A stretch of 64,000 bases of DNA. Source: Gracilaria domingensis (taxonomy: Eukaryota; Rhodophyta; Florideophyceae; Gracilariales; Gracilariaceae). The DNA lies in assembly GCA_022539475.1 (NCBI GenBank), contig VCMS01000056.1, positions 1 to 64,000 on the forward strand, read 5' to 3'. The stretch's first letter is position 1; the number at the start of each line of letters is the position of its first letter. Positions 1 through 11,320 of this stretch are shown piece by piece. A program made the position numbers and the translations under genes. A model generated the notes under the pieces. It ran no database searches. It worked only from the letters and a program-made list of their open reading frames with translations, and was not told the DNA's origin.

Positions 1-2390
1 AGAGAGAGGTTTGAATTGGAGAAAGAAGAACGTAGTGCAGCATGGAGGAACGGAAACAACATGCTAAACATAATGGCCGTCTTGAGTAGAGAAACTACAA
101 CTGACTTCTATTCATTATATGTAGCTCGTCGCACCTGTGCATTGCATACATTGTTTTTCTCGAAAGACAATTTACAAGTATGAAGCAAACTGACGCATTG
201 AGCTCTGCTCATATTAGTGAGCTCAGGCTCGGAAGGGCCCTTTTCATTAGTAGAAGTACGCTGTTCTGCATAGGTTAGAACGCAGGAAGTTGCCTTCACC
301 GATTTGTGAATATCAAAAACAGCTCATTGCCTTGCTTGTCCATATAACAACTCTTCTGCGCTTGGCATGCAGTGGAGTAAAAGCATTCACTTAGTAAATG
401 CGAAAGCTATAACGATACAAGTACTGCAGCGTACAGTCGCGGAATTGATCCTTAAATTCAGAGTAAGCACGTGATTGATTTTCCGCTGCGTCAAGCTTTT
501 AACAAATAACGTCTGCTACGACTGCTGGAGACATGTGGTTTACAAAGAGAAAGAATATACGATGCCTTCAGGGTCCAATGACAACCTGGAGGCGTACAGT
601 GGTCGAGATTGGTGTCAACAACTGGCGACCGTGATTTTGCTTTACTGTTCATGGTTGCCACAACACTTTCGATTGCATGTACATCATGACGTCGGTTTTC
701 TTAAGCAATACTGTTTGCTCCCAGCCGCCCAACGCAATGCAAGATTCTTCTGGTCGTCGCGAAATTTCACAGGTGGAGCGGGCATGGCGACTAGATCCAA
801 CATGAATTCGATTTCGCAAGGTTAAAATGACATGTCCAGTGAGAACTTCCTCGCATATTCGAGTGCAGTTTGATACCGAAATTGCCGGTTTCTTTCACAC
901 TTTCCATCGTTTCTCTTCTCCCGCATTCGCAGCATCTCACGTTCATCATTTACCTTCACCTCTGCCCCAAGCGGACCTCCATCATGGGTCGTGCGAAGCG
1001 ATGCTCTGAATGAGATGCTGAGGCGCGGCAGTCGGTGTACTCAAAGCTGACTGCCTTCTCGATGCAATTCTCACTCTGTGTAGCAACAAGTTCTGGGATG
1101 TCCCTCGACCGTTTGCAACGAGATCCCACATTGTTGAGCGCGATGGTCCGGCCGTGTTTTCCGATCGCGCGCCCACATATCCTAAGTAGACCGGTACTTC
1201 CCCATGAACATGGCTGTTTTCACACGTAATAGTTAATCATCGTTATGAAGATGGGTCATAGTCGGACAAAAGAACCAGTAGTATGATGGAGACGGTAAGG
1301 AGAGAACAAGGTTCAAGCATCTCGGAGAGACACGTCTTGTTTTCAGAAAGCATTTCACTGCGCTTTTTGTCGTAGGTCGAACGGCCCTGCTTCAAGCAGC
1401 ATTAGCGAACTTGAAACACTGCTTCGAATGGCGCTTCATTATTAGCTGTATGCTCGCTATCTGCCTTTTGCTTCAGCACGAAGGAAGGAACGTTAACAAT
1501 CGCCACATGGGATTATGCACTGTAGTGCGGTGGTTTCAAGGGCTGTTTCAGGGTCCTTCAAGAGATTGGAAGTGACAAAGAGGTTCGAGAAGTCCCGTCA
1601 CAGGCCTCTGCGAAACTGCTGGACGTATTGAGTGGATCGAATTTGGGCGATCAGTTATCTGATAGTGTAATAGCCTCAGCTCAGTCGTGGTTTGGAATAA
1701 TCAATCATGACACCGCGCACCGGTGGCGAAACCGAATGCCAGTTCACACCCCGCGGGGGATTCAGTGGCGCAGATTCCGATCCACGCTCGAACCCAAAAT
1801 ATTCGATCTTGTTCCTCGAGAGATAGTTCTGCGGCGGCAGGTCGACGTGAGACGACAAATGATGTTCGCGCATCGGTCTTGAGAAAGCGTCTGGTAATCG
1901 AACGGTCCTCGATTCAGAATTTGTGCCACATTTGCGTCGTAGAACTGAGACCTGGTCGTGTCATACTTGCTGCGAAGAGACAAGAGTAGCCTCACTGATT
2001 ATGTGCTTATTAAGCGGTCTGGGAGTACTCTATCCGCATATTCGTGACTGTCCAGGGTCTCTGAGCCGGAGGGGGTGTCGTCTTGGACCCACACATGCGC
2101 GTTTCCCATAACAGGACCGCAGCATGCACGGCATGATGGTGTTGCCCGTGGGGCGGGGGGATCTCTGCGGATGGCGGTCGCATGGCAGAGATTCCGCGGT
2201 AAGAAGGCGGGCGCTGCAGCCAGGACGCGTTGCTGTGTGAAACACGGTTGCCGCCGGTAGAGGTGCGCGGCCGTCGCGCACGGAAGGAACTTGTCGGGCC
2301 AAACGGCGTGCGCGGCGCTAAAGGCGCCAGCTTCGAACGGAAACGTCCAATAGGAGCGCGGCACGCTGTAAACGAGCACAATCTCGCCAC
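1..2390. other. No recognisable gene (left 2.4 kb)
   Basis: Only short open frames occur here and none gives a protein I recognise. Around 1.6-2.0 kb several frames on both strands are open at once, which is what chance produces in a stop-poor stretch. From about 2.1 kb the base composition rises sharply in G+C, leading into the GC-rich start of the TPR gene remnant. No tRNA, repeat array or terminal inverted repeat was seen. Confidence 0.5.
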
Positions 2391-2639
2391 TAGCGCCCTC
2401 AGAGCGCCACCACTTTGCCCACCGCCCGTCGCAGCCTCGTGCCGTGACCGCGTCGCCGCCCCGCCTCGCGGCGCCGCTCGCGCCCACGTCGCGCCGCCGT
2501 TCCCCCCAGTACCCCCCATGGCCCCTTGCCAAAGGCGCCACCCGCGCGCTCACCCTCGCGCCCACCGCCGGTCGCAACCCGGCGCCATGACCGCGTCGGT
2601 GCCTCCTCGCCGCGGCGCCCCCGGCCCGAGTCGCCGCTC

Positions 2640-4106
2640 CCGTTCCCCCCAGCACACCTCGCGCCCCCCATCGACGAACTGCTATCGCGGGCTGCGTTCC
2701 TGTACGTGTGCGGCCCCAACGCCGCCGCGGAGCACGCGGTCACCAGTGCGCTGTCCACGCTGCAGTACGACCACACGCAGTATGCGCGCGCAGTCGTGCG
2801 GCTCGCATCCGTTGCGATGCCTCCACCTCGGTCGCCGCAGTCTGCTACACCTCCGCGTCGTCGCCGCCCCCATTGCCCCCGTTGCCCCCGCCTCCGCTGC
2901 GCGCCGCGCCGCGGTTCGACTGCAGGAATCTGCCCGCCGGCGTCCGCCAGCTCGTGCTGCACCGCGCGTTACTGCCACGCTTTCTGCAGCTGTTGCAGCC
3001 CGTGTTTCCGCGCCACGCACCGCTGTGCGTGTATCGCCACATTTCCGCGCTGAGCGAGCTGAGGCGCTCCTGGATTTTCTCCCACATCGACGTTCGCAAC
3101 GTCCTGTCTTTCCCCCACGCACCATGCAAGACGCGGCTGCTTGCCCGCGCACTTCTGCTCTTGATGCGTCTCGTGTGGGGCAAATCCTCATTTGCCCTAC
3201 GCCATTGCCGAATTTACCGAACTGCTGGTCGTCCATGAGAACAATGTGCAGCAGCTGACCGTGCAGCATGCGCACGCGCGCGTTCCAACACCGAGAAGAC
3301 GTTGCGGCGCGTGTTGCGCAACGCGCCCAAATCGGTGCCCGCGCTGCAGGTCCTGGTCACCATTTTGTTCAACAACTCCGAGCAGTTTCCAGACGCGTTC
3401 CGACTTTTCAGACGAGCCGTCACGGTCTCGCCCTCGTGCGGTGATATCATCGTATCGATACGTCGCTGACGTTGCAGCCGCCCGCATTGCTCAGCGATGT
3501 ATGCCTGCGCTTGAAGATTGACGGCCTTCCTGCTCACGCTGTCAAGCAATACTCCGACGCTCTCAAAAGGCTCTCTTGTACTACGAGCTGTGTCTGCAGC
3601 ACAATTCTTCGCACGTCGAAGCATGGTGCAACCTCGGCGTGCTCCACAAGAACGCAGGAAACCCCGATGTTGCCATTCTCGCCTACCAGAAGGTTCTATA
3701 CCGCAATTCAAACTACGAAATGGCCAAAATCAATCTCACTGTGGCTCTCTGCGAAAAGGTTCTCAAATCAAGCATGATGACGCCAAGCTTGCAAGGAACC
3801 TTTCTAAGCGCGCCCTTGCTCTCCAGCCCTGCTTCTCCGATGGTTACTACAATCTTGGCGTTCTCTACGCCGAAACTGGAAAGTTTGAACGCGCTCTTCT
3901 GTGTTAAAATATTGCTGTGTAAAGTATCCCACGTCTAACTGAGGCTCATAACAATCTAGGAGTCGTGCAGAAAGAACTCGGAAATATGCACGAAGCGCTT
4001 GGGTGTCACAAACGTCCCTTGCAATGTGATCGTCAACAACATCACACCCACAGCAACATTACCGTCGTCTATACAGTTTTGGGTGATACAGGTCTGCACG
4101 GCTAGT
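2640..4106 (+). pseudogene. SPINDLY-like TPR protein, broken
   Basis: This is a decayed copy of a SPINDLY/O-GlcNAc-transferase-like TPR gene; SPINDLY proteins glycosylate nuclear and cytosolic proteins and bind them through N-terminal TPRs. TPR peptides are readable in three frames: VEAWCNLGVLHKNAG (near 3620), SDGYYNLGVLYAETGKFERA (near 3840) and EAHNNLGVVQKELGNMHEA (near 3943). The order and wording follow plant SPINDLY repeats closely. A probable earlier repeat (LFRRAVTVSPS) lies near 3400. Reading moves through at least three frame changes between 3470 and 3945, and the glycosyltransferase domain that should follow is missing: similarity stops near 4100, just before a Harbinger transposase on the other strand. 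The GC-rich 2.5-3.2 kb part may be its 5' end but I cannot match it. Confident about the TPR family, fairly confident about SPINDLY. Confidence 0.7.
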
Positions 4107-4220
4107 TTTAAGCAGTGAAGCAGTGGTACCAATCATAGATTCCACGTAGTTTGGAACATCCTTACACTTTGTTCAAAAGATCCAGACCGAAATGGAAGAC
4201 CTTTCTCACCCAGATTAAGT

Positions 4221-5360
4221 TCATAGCATGCAGTAAAGGTCTAGATCTGGTGCTTTACAACCAAAAAAATGGCTTGCCTGCCCTCCTTTCTCAATGCATA
4301 CTTTGAAGTTCAGTAATAAAGCCGAAGCAATGTACAGCAGGGCCACTGGAAAACGGCGAACAGACAGAAGCCTCGAGAATCCGTTTCGCACCCAGAGTTG
4401 CTTTAGATCTTTATAGTTCCACTCGACGGAGGTCCGTATTGCATTCATTGATGTATTGTATGTTTTCTGATCCTCAGTTGCAATTGCACGTTCAAATGCA
4501 GTCTGTAGCCATGGTCGAAGAACGTATGCCGGATCTCCGTACAGATAGTACTGTCTCCCATTCATTAAAAGACATTCCTCCATTTGTTGTTCCACTCCAC
4601 TTCGTCGCAGCAGAGTGAGATCGTGGTGCCGACCAACAATAGGTCCAAATAGATGAAACATTAAACCATCTGGAGTAGAAATTGTCTGATACTTCAAACA
4701 GTGGCGCCGCGTGTGTCCAGAGAAGCAAGATCTTTGATTGCTACCATCCCCGCCTGGCCGGCAGATATTTACTTTTGTACAGTCTATGAACCCCACGCAA
4801 CTGTCGAGTGGTGCACCAACACGAGTAAGAGCTTCCGCATACAACTGCGCTCTAGATTGTAGTAGATGATTGCGAACCGATGTCACAAGATGACCTTTGT
4901 TTTCGACAAAATGCTCTATTGCTTCCCAAAAAACCTCACTTATGTGCGAGTATCTCATTCCGAACATGTACTCCATATCATACCACGTAATTGCTGATGC
5001 TAATCGCTTTAAGACAATGCAACATGCGGTGATTGAGTCACATCGGTATCTATTTCGTGAGGTGTGCGGTTGGTTCCAATGAATGATATTTGATATTCGC
5101 CCAACATCATTTGGACGAAAGCGAAAATCATGGAGGCATTGTTCCGTCGAGAGACAGTTCATGTTAAACGAATGGGTCTTGATGCTCCATATCCGCAGCT
5201 TGAGAGCAGTCAAGTCACTACTGGATTCTCTCGTAAGTCTGGCCATATGTTCGCGCAACAAAGGACAGAGATTGGACTGTATGGATAGGGCGAGTAGTAA
5301 CTTTCGGCGTCGGTAGCGACGACGTGCATATCCAATTGTATACTGCTTTTGGCGTACCAT
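4221..5360 (-). CDS. PIF/Harbinger transposase A (DDE_Tnp_4)
   Basis: An uninterrupted 379-residue transposase with the DDE_Tnp_4 fold used by PIF/Harbinger (HARBI1-like) DNA transposons. The catalytic triad is visible: Asp about residue 194 in CVGFIDCTK, Asp about 274 in YLYGDPAYV and Glu about 313 in VEWNYKDLK. The SGHTRRHCLKYQ and GRHHDLTLLRRS segments between the first two Asp are typical of the family. An ATG at 5358-5360 starts the frame; the length is normal. Harbinger elements usually carry a second Myb-like gene; none is seen next to this one, so the element may be partial or depend on a partner elsewhere. I could not define terminal inverted repeats or the 3-bp target duplication. 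Confidence 0.9.
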   Translation of the reverse strand: MVRQKQYTIGYARRRYRRRKLLLALSIQSNLCPLLREHMARLTRESSSDLTALKLRIWSIKTHSFNMNCLSTEQCLHDFRFRPNDVGRISNIIHWNQPHTSRNRYRCDSITACCIVLKRLASAITWYDMEYMFGMRYSHISEVFWEAIEHFVENKGHLVTSVRNHLLQSRAQLYAEALTRVGAPLDSCVGFIDCTKVNICRPGGDGSNQRSCFSGHTRRHCLKYQTISTPDGLMFHLFGPIVGRHHDLTLLRRSGVEQQMEECLLMNGRQYYLYGDPAYVLRPWLQTAFERAIATEDQKTYNTSMNAIRTSVEWNYKDLKQLWVRNGFSRLLSVRRFPVALLYIASALLLNFKVCIEKGGQASHFFGCKAPDLDLYCML

Positions 5361-5792
5361 TGAACAACGAAAAGAAAGAGTAGGCTTTTGAAGCCCGACT
5401 AGAGTTGTGCAAATTCAGCTTTGCAATGGTGCGATGCAATAGTTCAATTGAATGTCACAGTATACTACGCGAGGTGAAATCACAAGCACAGACGACGCTT
5501 CACATCTCAGGTCGCGTGGCGTTCTGCCCGTCTTATCTCAGACTTAAAAAGTCAACAGGTGACGATATCCTTGTACGTTCGGTACGAGATTTGCTTGGCG
5601 TAAGATTTGGAAAGCTATTCAACGCATAAAAGTTTCGTGACATACGTGTCGTTCGTGTCTACTCCCGTTTACACGAGAAATGCGGTTTGCGTAAACTCTC
5701 TAACAAATCAATCTTAATCTCTCGTTCAATCGATATTGTATCACGAGAGATTATTCGACGTACTACATCTTGCTCAGGCTCCAGTGCACTAA
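5361..5792. other. Spacer between Harbinger A and hAT 1
   Basis: No gene is seen. It probably contains the outer end of the Harbinger element and the 5' leader and end of the hAT element, but I could not identify either set of inverted repeats. Confidence 0.4.
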
Positions 5793-8267
5793 ATGGAAAA
5801 CAACGAAGACACAGAAGATCAACTTCCATCACCGAATCAACCAACAGCTCCAAGAACATCACAAGCACTCTCTCTTCCTTTTGCCTCTTTGCATGTTAGC
5901 ACTCGGGTCCCCCACTCTCAGGGGCAAACTGGTCACTCAAGAACATCCAGTGGTTCTCAATCAAACAAGCGAAGTGGACGGCGACTTGCATATTGGCGAC
6001 ATCATTGGGTTGAAGCGGATGATCTCGACAGTAAAGCGTGGAAGTGCAAAAATTACAACTCACTACTTGATACAGACCACGCAACCAAACAGGCTCAGCA
6101 TAACGTGCGTTGCTTTGCGATGAGCACTCCTGAAAGAGAGACAATCAGCGTACGATGCAGAGCGCTATCTAAAGAGATGGTTCAATGACGATCAAGCGTA
6201 GATGGAGAAACTGTTGCAAAACAGGAGCTACTCGACTTCGAAGAGGGTTCTGGTGGTGTGCGGCGGATTACGAGATCTAGCCTCGATAAGGAGCACCCCT
6301 TGTACAAGAAGATGAAGTTGGAAGTGCCAACGGTTGATCAGTGCTCTACAGAGGAAGCAGCGGAAATCAACCGGCTTTTGATTGCAGCTGTTTGTGAACG
6401 TGGATGGCACTTTAGTATAGTAGACAAAAAAGAAGGGCAGGAGAATGGCTTTGTGCATATGCTTAGAAAGTTGCGACCTGGATATGTGGATCGATTTTTG
6501 CCGTCTTCTCAGAAACTCTGGGGAGAACTCTTGGATTCTTACTTTGATGAGATCAAAGGAATTTCTTTTTCAGGTATGCGCAGCAGGTTGCAGTCTGGTT
6601 TTGGTACGGTTATTTTCGATGCATGGGAAGATACAAATTCATCAACTGTTGTCACTGTACTACTCCGAAGCGAGGGACAGCAGAGGTGTCAACAACTCAC
6701 GTTCTTTGTCGAGTCCGTTTTTACAGGGTCCACCACTGCTGGAGCAGAAAAGTATGTGCAAGTTGTAGAGAATGCGGTCGAACCACTTGTTGGGATGGAA
6801 CGAATATGCGGCGTGGTAAGTGACAATGCCCAAGCATGTGTTAATGCAAGGAAGGCACTGACCCTGAAGTATAAAGGGCTAGTAGAGATTCAGGATCAAG
6901 CGCATGTGTCCGATTTGCTAATGGAAGATTTCGGAAAGCTTTCATGGGTCAAAACGGTTCTTTCTCGAGTTGCCCACGTCGTTACGGAGACAAGAAACCA
7001 CAAACTGTTCCTGGCCAGGGTCAAATGTTTAATACATGCGCACAACGAAAGTCTCAAGAACAGGGGCTTGCTGCGATCACGGTCGAGGGGTGATAGCGAC
7101 GAAGATTTGACGAACTTCTCTGCGGTTCTTCCTCGCAGGCATTTCGTTACTCGATTTGCGGTTGTAGAGGACATGCTGGAGTCTTATATACGTTGCCACC
7201 CTGTTCTTTCTAAGGCTATTTCTGAAGTCGATTATCGCACTACTCTCTATCGAACTCGTTCCCAGAAGGCAGAACAGGACCGAGTTATTTTCTTTGATAA
7301 CGCAATCAATGACAATGAGCTACTCGAAGAAACGCCGGAAATTCGAAGAGTGTTGCGTGTTGTACGCAAATATTTGCGCTTCTGGAACAGTGAAAACTGT
7401 TCAGTTGCGGATGTGTTTCCGAAGACCTTGGAATTGAAAAGAAGTCTTACAGGAGTACCAACGGGAAGGGATCTTACTGTGCCAAGAAAACAAGAGATCT
7501 TGGTCGTTTTTCAGGCTCGAAAAAGGAGACAGCAGGGGGATCGTGCCTCCCAAAGAACGAAAGTCCATCTACTGGACGATATCCACTTCGCAGGCTACTT
7601 GTTGAATCCCGTACAGTGTCCGAGAGATACAACGCCGTACATGGAACCGTTTAAAACACATCTTCGCCATTATTGCAGTGCCTTTAGAGGTGATGAGTCC
7701 ATGACTCTGTGGCACACAATTTTGCGTCTGTATGATGCGCAGGTGCTGCGGTGGCATGAACAGAGCTCAATGAATGTTGAAAGTGTACGATACTTTCAAC
7801 AGTATCGGGGTGCACCATTGGTTTGGTGGGGCAGGGCTGCTGACCAACGCAATCAGGAGCTAGTAGAGTTGGCAAGCAAAACTCTGTCGTGCTCTCCCTC
7901 TTCCTGTGCAGCAGAACGCAGTTACATCGCTCAAGGGCCCCAACACAATAAATATCGGAGCAAGCATAGTGAGAGAAGGATAGGAAAGATCATCTTTGCT
8001 CATTGGAACGCAAGATTTCTCAGTAAGATATCAGGGACAAGCGACACAATGTTTTCAAACTCTGTCTTTGACTCTGATAGAGACAATTTACAAGAGGAGA
8101 TTCAAACGAGCCGTTTACCTGAATTCGTAATAGATGACGAAGAAGAACAGCTGGAGACTCTACAGTCCCGTTCTTCAAAAAATTCTGCGCAATCTGGATC
8201 TCTTCTGGGCGGTCCGACAGCTGGAATTCATAGAAGTACTTTAGTGTTCCCCTCGGAACGGGATTGA
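5793..8267 (+). CDS. hAT-family transposase 1 (one in-frame stop)
   Basis: An 825-codon frame starting at ATG 5793 that encodes a hAT-superfamily transposase. Near residue 85 is a degraded BED-type zinc finger: the expected CxxC reads CKNY, followed by a His/Cys tail. Near residue 340 is VVSDNAQACVNARK, the DUF659-type catalytic-core signature, preceded by FDAWEDTNSS. Near residue 700 is CSPSSCAAERSYIAQG, the C-terminal hAT dimerisation region. A single TGA at 6186-6188 lies between the BED region and the catalytic core, so a full-length product needs read-through; a GTG at 6258 opens the downstream 669-codon part. The zinc-finger Cys loss and the stop suggest a recently inactivated copy. It is a distant relative of the hAT gene at 22280-24646. 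Confidence 0.88.
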
Positions 8268-8306
8268 CGTGAAAGTTAGAGGCAAGGTATCCAACAACAG
8301 AATGAA

Positions 8307-9076
8307 TCAGAAGGTTAGTACTGTAGCAGGAAGCAACAAGCCTTGGCGTACAAGCAACTCGTAGATGATTGCAACAGTTTGCCTAACTTTGCTCGAGACA
8401 TGAAGGACTGCCTTCCACAATTTCGGTACTATGACCTGAGCACTTAAAGCCAAAAACCCAGCTTCTGTATCCTCTGTAACAAGTTGTATCCTACAAAAAT
8501 ATCCACGGCTCTTCTTTAAGTGTTTTGTCCCGTCGTAGTCAATCTTGTCGCAGTCAACATCTAGGAGCGATGACAGTAAAACATCGTCATCGACTTCAAT
8601 TCCCAACGCCTGGGCTATATCACGCATCATGTCAGCAAGCACATCGGCAATATTAAATTTCAATGCACGGATAGGTGGAAGAGCGGCTCAATACATTCCT
8701 GCAGTTTCGAGAAGCGAAGCTTGTGGAGAGCACTACAGCGGGCGCGTGGCACAATGACAAACTCGACGATGGGCGGCTCGCGCTCAGTAAAGTGATACGG
8801 AACGAGATCTGAATCGTTCAACACGGAGGCACAGCCATCGTTCCTGACAAAGCGAATGTGCAACGCGCACAGGGTGATAAACATGACGATGGCGTTGACG
8901 GGGGCGAGAAGCTCCAAGGCGGTGACGAAGTGGCGCACGAGCTGCGAGCGGAACATGACCCTGGGTGCGGAGCGCGCCATCATGGAGGCCATGAGCGTCT
9001 CATGCGAAGCAGCAGCGTGCGCGGCGTGCACGCGGCCAGAGTACGGACGCAGCAGCGTGGTGGATGCCGACGCCAT
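8307..9076 (-). pseudogene. Unknown membrane protein, one frame change
   Basis: I do not recognise this gene. From an ATG at 9076 the frame gives an N-terminus rich in Ala, Ser and Arg (transit-peptide-like), then one hydrophobic segment near residue 55 (LELLAPVNAIVMFITLCALH), then a hydrophilic domain. The frame closes at 8660, but a second frame overlapping it (8663 to 8307) continues as an acidic, helical protein-like sequence (ADVLADMMRDIAQALGIEVD). A one-base shift or a short intron near 8662 would link them. It is divergent from the Clp1-like gene, sharing a 380-bp GC-rich interval, which supports its being a host gene. Function unknown. Confidence 0.45.
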
Positions 9077-9457
9077 GGCTGCGCGGAGCGGAGACCACAA
9101 TCCCGGTCGCTCCGTCTCTCGTCGAGCGCCTGCGGCGACAAGCTCGAACACAAGCGCGAGGTGGCGCGACAGAACGCTGTCGCGCGCGTCGGAGAAGGGC
9201 GCGTCTTCTTTGCGACGCGGCGGACAGGGCCAATGGCGTCGCGCTCCATGGCGCCACGCGCGCCATTTGGGTCGGCGTTCTCAAAAGGAGATGTGTGTGG
9301 CACACAGCTGCGTCAACGTGGCGGTGGCGAAGAGCACTGCGCGCCTCTTCGCCGCGGCCGCTTCGCCCGCCGTCCCGCACGCCCTCCGCGCCTGTCCCCC
9401 CCTTCGATGCGCCCTCCCAATGCGCCGCGCTCGCCGTCCGCGCTGTGCAGCCTCGCC
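9077..9457. promoter_or_regulatory. Shared GC-rich interval between divergent genes
   Basis: The 380 bp between the two divergent starts (9076 minus, 9458 plus) is strongly GC- and CpG-rich. It is the only place where promoters for both genes can lie, so a bidirectional promoter is the simplest reading. No TATA box or defined factor site was recognised. An open frame runs through it in the Clp1 frame, but its Arg/Pro/Ala-rich peptide does not resemble Clp1 and is probably untranslated. Confidence 0.4.
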
Positions 9458-10756
9458 ATGGCGCTAGACGACGCCGCCCAAGCCGCGGACCATCCCGCGC
9501 GGAACTTCACGCTTCCGTCCGAGCACGAGCTGCTCTTCGAGATCCCGCCCGACTTCGCGTCTGCCAGCCTCACGCTGCGCACCGGATCGGCCGAGCTGTT
9601 CGGACTCGCGCTCGCGCAGAACAAGCCGTACCATCTGCCGCCCGCCCTCAACGCCGCCGCCTTCACGTGGCATGGCGCGGAGCTTACGCTGCGCGCGCCC
9701 GAGCACGTCATGGCGTACACGGCGAATGAGACCCCCATGCCGTGGTATATCAACGCGCACTCAATTCTGCAGAACAAGCGTGAGATTGCGCGCCGGGCAG
9801 GCATTCCTGGGCCGCGTGCCATCGTCGCTGGTCCACACGACTGTAGAAAGACTGCACTCGTCAACATTCTCGTTGCGTACTGTGAGCGTGCCAACCGCAC
9901 TGCCGTTGTTGCTGATATGGACCCGTGTGCCGGCGGCGCGGTGGGTATTATGCCGGCCGCTATTGCAATCTCGCAAGTTTCTCACCTTGATCTGGAAGCT
10001 GGCAATCTGGTACACAAGCGCTTGGCCACCATGATGGTTGGCCATCACTCACCGAGGGACAATGTGCCGGTTAGCGAGAATGCGTTTAACAAGCTCGGCG
10101 CGCTGGTGGACAAGGTGTTGGGCATGTCCCATCTCAGCCCATGGGTGGGCGTTCTGGCAGACACCAGCGGCGATATTCTAGCAAAGGATGGAACAGACGG
10201 TGTCATTCAGGCCATTCGCGCTATCAGGGCTGATGTCGTTTTTGTTTTGGGCGCTGAACGCCTCTACGCGGCCATCAAAACTACCTTTGAAAGCACCCCC
10301 TCCGAGGCGGTTTTGTTAGCGAAGAGCGGCGGTGTCGTTTCCAGGGACGAGGAGACAAGACAATCTTTGCGATCAGCGGCTATCAAGGCCTACTTCTACG
10401 GCAGTGATAACAGACTCAGTCCTTTTTCCACGGCGCTTGATTTCGACAAAGTGACCGTCTTGCGCATTGGCGGGGAGGCCACAGTCGTCCCCGACAGCGT
10501 CCTGCCCGCGGGGGCGTCCAGTTCTCGGGATCCATTGAAGCCAGTTCGTATTACGTCTGTAGCTGATGTCCTGCACAACGTGCTCGCGGTTAGTCAGGCA
10601 AAAGAAGAAAAGGACGTTTTTGACATGCCCTTGTTCGGCTTCTTGCATGTTGTAAAAGTTGATATAGAAAGGAACAGTATGACTGTGCTCGCCCCGTCAC
10701 CCGGCCCTGTGCCGGGCGATAATTTGCTTGCCGGTGATACCAAATGGGTCGAGTAG
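9458..10756 (+). CDS. Clp1-like polynucleotide kinase / 3'-end processing factor
   Basis: A 432-residue protein matching Clp1, which sits in pre-mRNA cleavage factor II and, in animals, phosphorylates RNA 5'-OH ends and joins tRNA splicing. The N-terminal beta domain (FTLPSEHELLFEIP), central P-loop domain and C-terminal domain (GFLHVVKVDIERNSMTVLAP) are in the usual order; human Clp1 is 425 residues. KSGGVVSRDEE and IKAYFYG match the family's KSGGVV and lid/YFYG blocks. The ATG at 9458 gives the conserved start length. Odd: the P-loop at residues 125-132 reads GPHDCRKT, with Arg130 (AGA, 9845-9847) in place of the invariant Gly, and the TCGW block is replaced by TSGD. Yeast Clp1 is also catalytically silent, so a scaffold role is possible; early decay is the alternative. 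Confidence 0.88.
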   Translation: MALDDAAQAADHPARNFTLPSEHELLFEIPPDFASASLTLRTGSAELFGLALAQNKPYHLPPALNAAAFTWHGAELTLRAPEHVMAYTANETPMPWYINAHSILQNKREIARRAGIPGPRAIVAGPHDCRKTALVNILVAYCERANRTAVVADMDPCAGGAVGIMPAAIAISQVSHLDLEAGNLVHKRLATMMVGHHSPRDNVPVSENAFNKLGALVDKVLGMSHLSPWVGVLADTSGDILAKDGTDGVIQAIRAIRADVVFVLGAERLYAAIKTTFESTPSEAVLLAKSGGVVSRDEETRQSLRSAAIKAYFYGSDNRLSPFSTALDFDKVTVLRIGGEATVVPDSVLPAGASSSRDPLKPVRITSVADVLHNVLAVSQAKEEKDVFDMPLFGFLHVVKVDIERNSMTVLAPSPGPVPGDNLLAGDTKWVE

Positions 10757-11320
10757 AAACTAACTTTCGTGCCGCAGGGCATAGCAGCCTTGTACAGGAG
10801 CACATAATTTTGGGGACTTTGTCTCCCGTCCCCGCGGAATACGCAATCAATGGCTGGCGTCGACCAAAATGGCAAAGACAGCGGCGTTTTGAGCTGCTCT
10901 ACAACCATATTAAGTGTAAATTGGGAACCGACCGAATCCCCCATCCTTCCTCTGTTTGATCCCGTACCCTTCTGATTGTCACCCCTTTCAAAGCTTCATC
11001 AAGCAAATCCTCATTTCTCTCCGTGAGAAGACGGGCAGTGAAGGAAGACATTGTCACAGAGAAGTTCAGACGAGGGTTCAAAAGCTAGTTGAGGAGGGGA
11101 TTAGAAGCTTACCTCCGGGTTAGGAAAGCATTATATCACTGTGATCTGGTAGTAGAAGGCAAGAGTGGAAAGAGAAGGAAGTATAGTTAGACTAATTCTC
11201 TTTCTTCTGGTTTTCACTTTGCAGAGGAGACTACATTTGCAGTTTGCAAATCCCTTCGTTCATTCGAGAAAGCAGCCGATAGTGAGTCACCAGTTCGTCT
11301 CAGGCAGGTTAGCAACAAAT
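10757..11320. other. Spacer between Clp1-like and clathrin genes
   Basis: A tail-to-tail interval between the plus-strand Clp1-like gene and the minus-strand clathrin remnant. It should hold both 3' untranslated regions. No further gene or clear repeat is seen. Confidence 0.45.

Noticed and set aside
1628-1995. Overlapping open frames on both strands
   Set aside because: Several frames are open at once and none gives a recognisable or compositionally protein-like sequence; chance is enough.
2230-3258. Long Arg/Pro/Ala-rich frames on both strands
   Set aside because: High G+C removes stop codons in all frames; peptides are low complexity and only parts of the TPR gene remnant look real.
8858-9457. 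N-terminal extension of the Clp1-like protein
   Set aside because: The extra 200 residues are Arg/Pro/Ala-rich, lie in the shared GC-rich interval and overlap the divergent gene; the ATG at 9458 gives the normal length.
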